Below are positions 61,176 through 64,000 of a DNA stretch of 64,000 nt, piece after piece. The DNA lies in the NCBI RefSeq assembly GCF_024362345.1, contig NZ_CP101505.1:1136001-1200000 (forward strand), given 5' to 3'. A program made the translations under genes and the position numbers. The notes beneath the pieces were generated by a model that made no database searches, was not told the origin of the DNA, and saw only the letters and a list, made by a program, of their open reading frames with translations. Source of the stretch: Polaribacter dokdonensis. GTDB lineage: Bacteria; Bacteroidota; Bacteroidia; Flavobacteriales; Flavobacteriaceae. Within the stretch, counting starts at the first letter, position 1. The number at the start of each line of letters is the position of its first letter.

Positions 61176-64000
61176 TTAGAAACTTTGTTCTATTTCATCT
61201 TTTGGTCCAACAATTACTTTATCATAAGATCTCATTCCTGTACCTGCTGGTATTTTCTTACCTACAATTACATTCTCTTTTAATCCTTCTAAAGTATCTA
61301 TTTTACCATTTACAGCTGCCTCATTTAATACTTTTGTAGTTTCTTGGAAAGAAGCTGCAGAAATAAATGATTTAGTTTGTAAAGATGCTCTTGTAATACC
61401 TTGTAATACTTGCTCAGCTGTTGCTGGTCTTGCATCTCTTGCAGTAACTAAGTTATTGTCATTTCTTCTTAATAAAGAATTTTCATCTCTTAATTGACGT
61501 GCAGAAATTATTTGACCTGGCTTTAAATTCTCAGAATCTCCAGCATCTTCAACAACTTTCATACCGTAAATTGCATCGTTTTCTGTAATAAAGTCATTTT
61601 TATGAATCAGTTGGTTCTCTAAGAATAGAGTATCTCCTGAATCTATAATTTTAACTTTACGCATCATTTGACGAACTACAACTTCGAAGTGCTTGTCGTT
61701 AATTTTTACACCCTGTAAACGATATACTTCTTGTATTTCATTTACTAAGTATTCTTGTACTGCAGATGGCCCTTTAATTCTTAAAATATCAGAAGGTGTA
61801 GTTGCACCATCAGATAGTGGCATACCAGCTTTGATAAAGTCATTTTCTTGAACTAAAATTTGGTTAGATAGCTTCACTAAATATTTGCTAATTTCACCTG
61901 TTTTAGATTCAACAATAATTTCTCTATTACCTCTTTTTATTTTTCCGAAAGAAACAACACCATCAATTTCTGAAACTACAGACGGGTTAGAAGGGTTACG
62001 TGCTTCAAATAATTCTGTTACACGTGGTAAACCTCCTGTAATATCCCCTGCTTTACCAGATTTTCTAGGAATTTTTACTAATGTTTTTCCACTTTCTACT
62101 GAGTCTCCATCATCTACCATTAAGTGAGCACCTACTGGTAAACTGTAAGAACGTAATGCATTACCATCTTCATCTTCAATAATTAAAGAAGCAATGATTT
62201 TTTTGTTCTTAGAATCAGTAATTACTTTTTCTTGGAAACCTGTTTGTTCATCAATTTCTACAGCATAGTTCATACCTTGCTCTAAATTGTCGAACTTCAC
62301 TTTACCAGCAAATTCAGAAACAATTACACCATTAAATGGATCCCATTGTACAATAACATCTCCTTTTTTAATTGATTTTCTATCTTTATCAAAAATGATA
62401 GAACCATAAGGTAAAATATTTGTACTCTGAGTAATATCTGTTTTCTTATCAATGATTTTAATTTCAGCAGTTCTCGAAATTACGATATCTACTTCATTAC
62501 CTTCATTATCTTTACCAACTACAGTTCTTAAATCATCGATTACAACTTTACCATCAAATTTGGCAATTAATTTGTTTTCTTCTGATATGTTACCTGCAAC
62601 ACCACCAACGTGGAATGTACGTAATGTTAACTGTGTACCTGGCTCTCCAATAGATTGTGCAGCAATTACACCAACTGCTTCACCAATTTGTACTTTATTA
62701 CGAGTTGATAAACTTAAACCATAACATTTTGCACAAATACCTCTAGAAGATTCACATGTTAATGCAGATCTTACTTCTACAGAATCAATACCTGATGCTT
62801 GTACAGCATCTGCTAATTGAGATGTAATTGATTGGTTTGCTTCTAATAATAATTCTTCTGTTACTGGATGATAAACATCATTTAAAGAAATACGACCTTC
62901 GATTCTATCTGATAAAGATTCAACAATCTCATCGTTTTTCTTTAATGGAGTAACTTCTAAACCTCTTAATGTACCACAATCTTCCTCGTTAATGATAACG
63001 TCTTGAGAAACATCTACTAATCTACGTGTTAAGTAACCAGCATCTGCAGTTTTTAAAGCGGTATCTGCTAATCCTTTACGAGCACCGTGAGTTGAAATAA
63101 AGTATTCAAGAATTGATAAACCTTCTTTAAAGTTAGAAAGAATTGGATTTTCAATAATCTCTCCACCACCAGCTGTAGATTTTTTAGGCTTTGCCATTAA
63201 TCCACGCATACCAGTTAACTGACGAATCTGTTCTTTAGATCCACGAGCTCCAGAATCAAGCATCATATATACTGAGTTGAATCCTTGTTGGTCTTCACGT
63301 AAATTTTTCATAGACAACTCAGTTAATCTGTTGTTGGTAGAACCCCAAACATCAATTACCTGATTATAACGCTCTTTTTGCGTTAACATACCCATATTAT
63401 AGTTTCCTACAATTACATCTACTTCTTTGTTTGCTTCATCAATCATAGATTGCTTTTCTTTAGGAATAATAATATCACCTAATGAGAAAGATAATCCACC
63501 TTGAAAGGCAAACTTATAACCCATGTTTTTAATTTCATCTAAGAATGCTCCTGTTGTAGGAATATCTGTAGCTTTTAAAATACCACCAATAATTCCACGC
63601 AAGTTTTTCTTAGTTAAAACCTCATTAATATACCCAGCTGCAGCAGGAACTTTTTCATTAAATAAAACTCTACCTACAGTAGTTTTAATAATTTTAGTTA
63701 CCTGTTCTCCATTTTCATCTATATCTTGAGTTCTAACATTAATAGACGCATTTAAGTCTATTTTTTCTTCATTGAAAGCTATAGTAACTTCTTCTGGAGA
63801 ATAGAAAGTTAAACCTTCTCCTTTAATTGGTACTTCTGGAGTAGAGACTCTTTCTTTTGTCATATAATATAATCCAAGTACCATATCTTGAGAAGGTACA
63901 GTAACTGGAGCACCATTTGCAGGATTTAAGATATTGTGAGAAGCTAACATTAATAATTGTGCTTCTAAAATAGCTTCTGGACCTAATGGTAAGTGAACAG
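61176..64000 (-). CDS. rpoC: RNA polymerase beta' subunit, C-terminal part (5' end outside window)
   Basis: The frame stays open through base 64000, beyond the internal ATG at 63950, so the gene is cut by the window edge; about 941 residues are visible. The visible part includes [25 protein letters not shown], the second zinc site (CGTLRGLE, then [15 protein letters not shown]), the trigger-loop/bridge region [21 protein letters not shown], and the C-terminal [22 protein letters not shown]. The active-site NADFDGD lies outside. In Bacteroidota rpoB normally lies just upstream. It ends 29 bases before the nested terminator. Confidence 0.98.
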   Translation of the reverse strand, partial: VHLPLGPEAILEAQLLMLASHNILNPANGAPVTVPSQDMVLGLYYMTKERVSTPEVPIKGEGLTFYSPEEVTIAFNEEKIDLNASINVRTQDIDENGEQVTKIIKTTVGRVLFNEKVPAAAGYINEVLTKKNLRGIIGGILKATDIPTTGAFLDEIKNMGYKFAFQGGLSFSLGDIIIPKEKQSMIDEANKEVDVIVGNYNMGMLTQKERYNQVIDVWGSTNNRLTELSMKNLREDQQGFNSVYMMLDSGARGSKEQIRQLTGMRGLMAKPKKSTAGGGEIIENPILSNFKEGLSILEYFISTHGARKGLADTALKTADAGYLTRRLVDVSQDVIINEEDCGTLRGLEVTPLKKNDEIVESLSDRIEGRISLNDVYHPVTEELLLEANQSITSQLADAVQASGIDSVEVRSALTCESSRGICAKCYGLSLSTRNKVQIGEAVGVIAAQSIGEPGTQLTLRTFHVGGVAGNISEENKLIAKFDGKVVIDDLRTVVGKDNEGNEVDIVISRTAEIKIIDKKTDITQSTNILPYGSIIFDKDRKSIKKGDVIVQWDPFNGVIVSEFAGKVKFDNLEQGMNYAVEIDEQTGFQEKVITDSKNKKIIASLIIEDEDGNALRSYSLPVGAHLMVDDGDSVESGKTLVKIPRKSGKAGDITGGLPRVTELFEARNPSNPSVVSEIDGVVSFGKIKRGNREIIVESKTGEISKYLVKLSNQILVQENDFIKAGMPLSDGATTPSDILRIKGPSAVQEYLVNEIQEVYRLQGVKINDKHFEVVVRQMMRKVKIIDSGDTLFLENQLIHKNDFITENDAIYGMKVVEDAGDSENLKPGQIISARQLRDENSLLRRNDNNLVTARDARPATAEQVLQGITRASLQTKSFISAASFQETTKVLNEAAVNGKIDTLEGLKENVIVGKKIPAGTGMRSYDKVIVGPKDEIEQSF

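Noticed and set aside
1..64000. CRISPR arrays, insertion sequences, prophage or integrase genes
   Set aside because: No evenly spaced repeats, no transposase or integrase motifs, and no att-like flanking repeats around the tRNA cluster were seen on reading both strands; a computational search was not possible.

Overview
The window is a contiguous stretch of chromosome from a low-GC (roughly one third GC by eye) member of the Bacteroidota, class Flavobacteriia, most like marine genera such as Polaribacter or Tenacibaculum. This rests on a type IX secretion (T9SS) C-terminal sorting domain at 5386-5631, recurrent -7 boxes of the Bacteroidota form TAnnTTTG, almost no visible Shine-Dalgarno sequences, several TTG starts, and typical flavobacterial families (DUF349, DUF3467, tricorn-like S41 peptidase, choice-of-anchor A protein). 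The genus is inference. I see no insertion sequence, prophage, integron or CRISPR array. The content is mainly core genome with a few accessory operons.

Layout. 1-5.7 kb: the 3' part of a giant secreted multidomain T9SS protein ending in a structured RNA and terminator. 5.8-9.1 kb: pdxH, a SixA-like phosphatase, a Ppx/GppA phosphatase and an OmpA-family protein. 9.1-17.4 kb: thioredoxin-like protein, lpxK, Nif3-like protein, a coiled-coil protein with a degenerate zinc ribbon, a DUF349 protein, aroE and two tandem DUF368 membrane proteins. 17.5-20.6 kb: lipoproteins (amidohydrolase, metallo-hydrolase, Cu/Zn superoxide dismutase). 20.7-26 kb (minus strand): an operon of PIG-L deacetylase, an unlisted 38-residue membrane peptide, a sodium:solute symporter and a Gfo/Idh/MocA oxidoreductase. 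26.2-39.8 kb: dnaN, acpH, gamma-glutamyltransferase, small lipoprotein and VOC genes, a tricorn-like protease, an RluA-type pseudouridine synthase, a protein made of two tandem copies of one domain, an AI-2E-type permease and a THUMP-like methyltransferase.

39.8-48.2 kb: a small RNA gene with its own promoter and terminator, then a tight six-gene operon: fdhD, a YdeP-type molybdopterin oxidoreductase, a glycine-rich predicted outer-membrane protein with three internal repeats, a GH20 hexosaminidase, a GHMP sugar kinase and a sugar-phosphate nucleotidyltransferase. The last three suggest amino-sugar salvage to a nucleotide sugar. 48.3-49.8 kb: two paralogous small membrane proteins, an orphan exported protein and three tRNA genes (Ser-GCT, Pro-TGG, Arg-TCT) with their own promoter and terminator. 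49.9-64 kb: a PgpH-like 7TM-HD phosphodiesterase, a thiolase, an NlpC/P60 peptidase, a TPR protein, gyrA, clpC, a DUF3467 protein and the 3' part of rpoC running off the window edge.

The strongest candidate for something not explained by protein annotation is the RNA element present twice (5647-5725 and 39831-39905). Both copies fold into a long hairpin with the same ten-base loop TTTTAGGGGT, followed directly by CCCAAG and a rho-independent terminator. The helix sequences differ but pairing is kept. It may be a known flavobacterial RNA family (Flavo-1 is the one I would test); its function is unknown to me.
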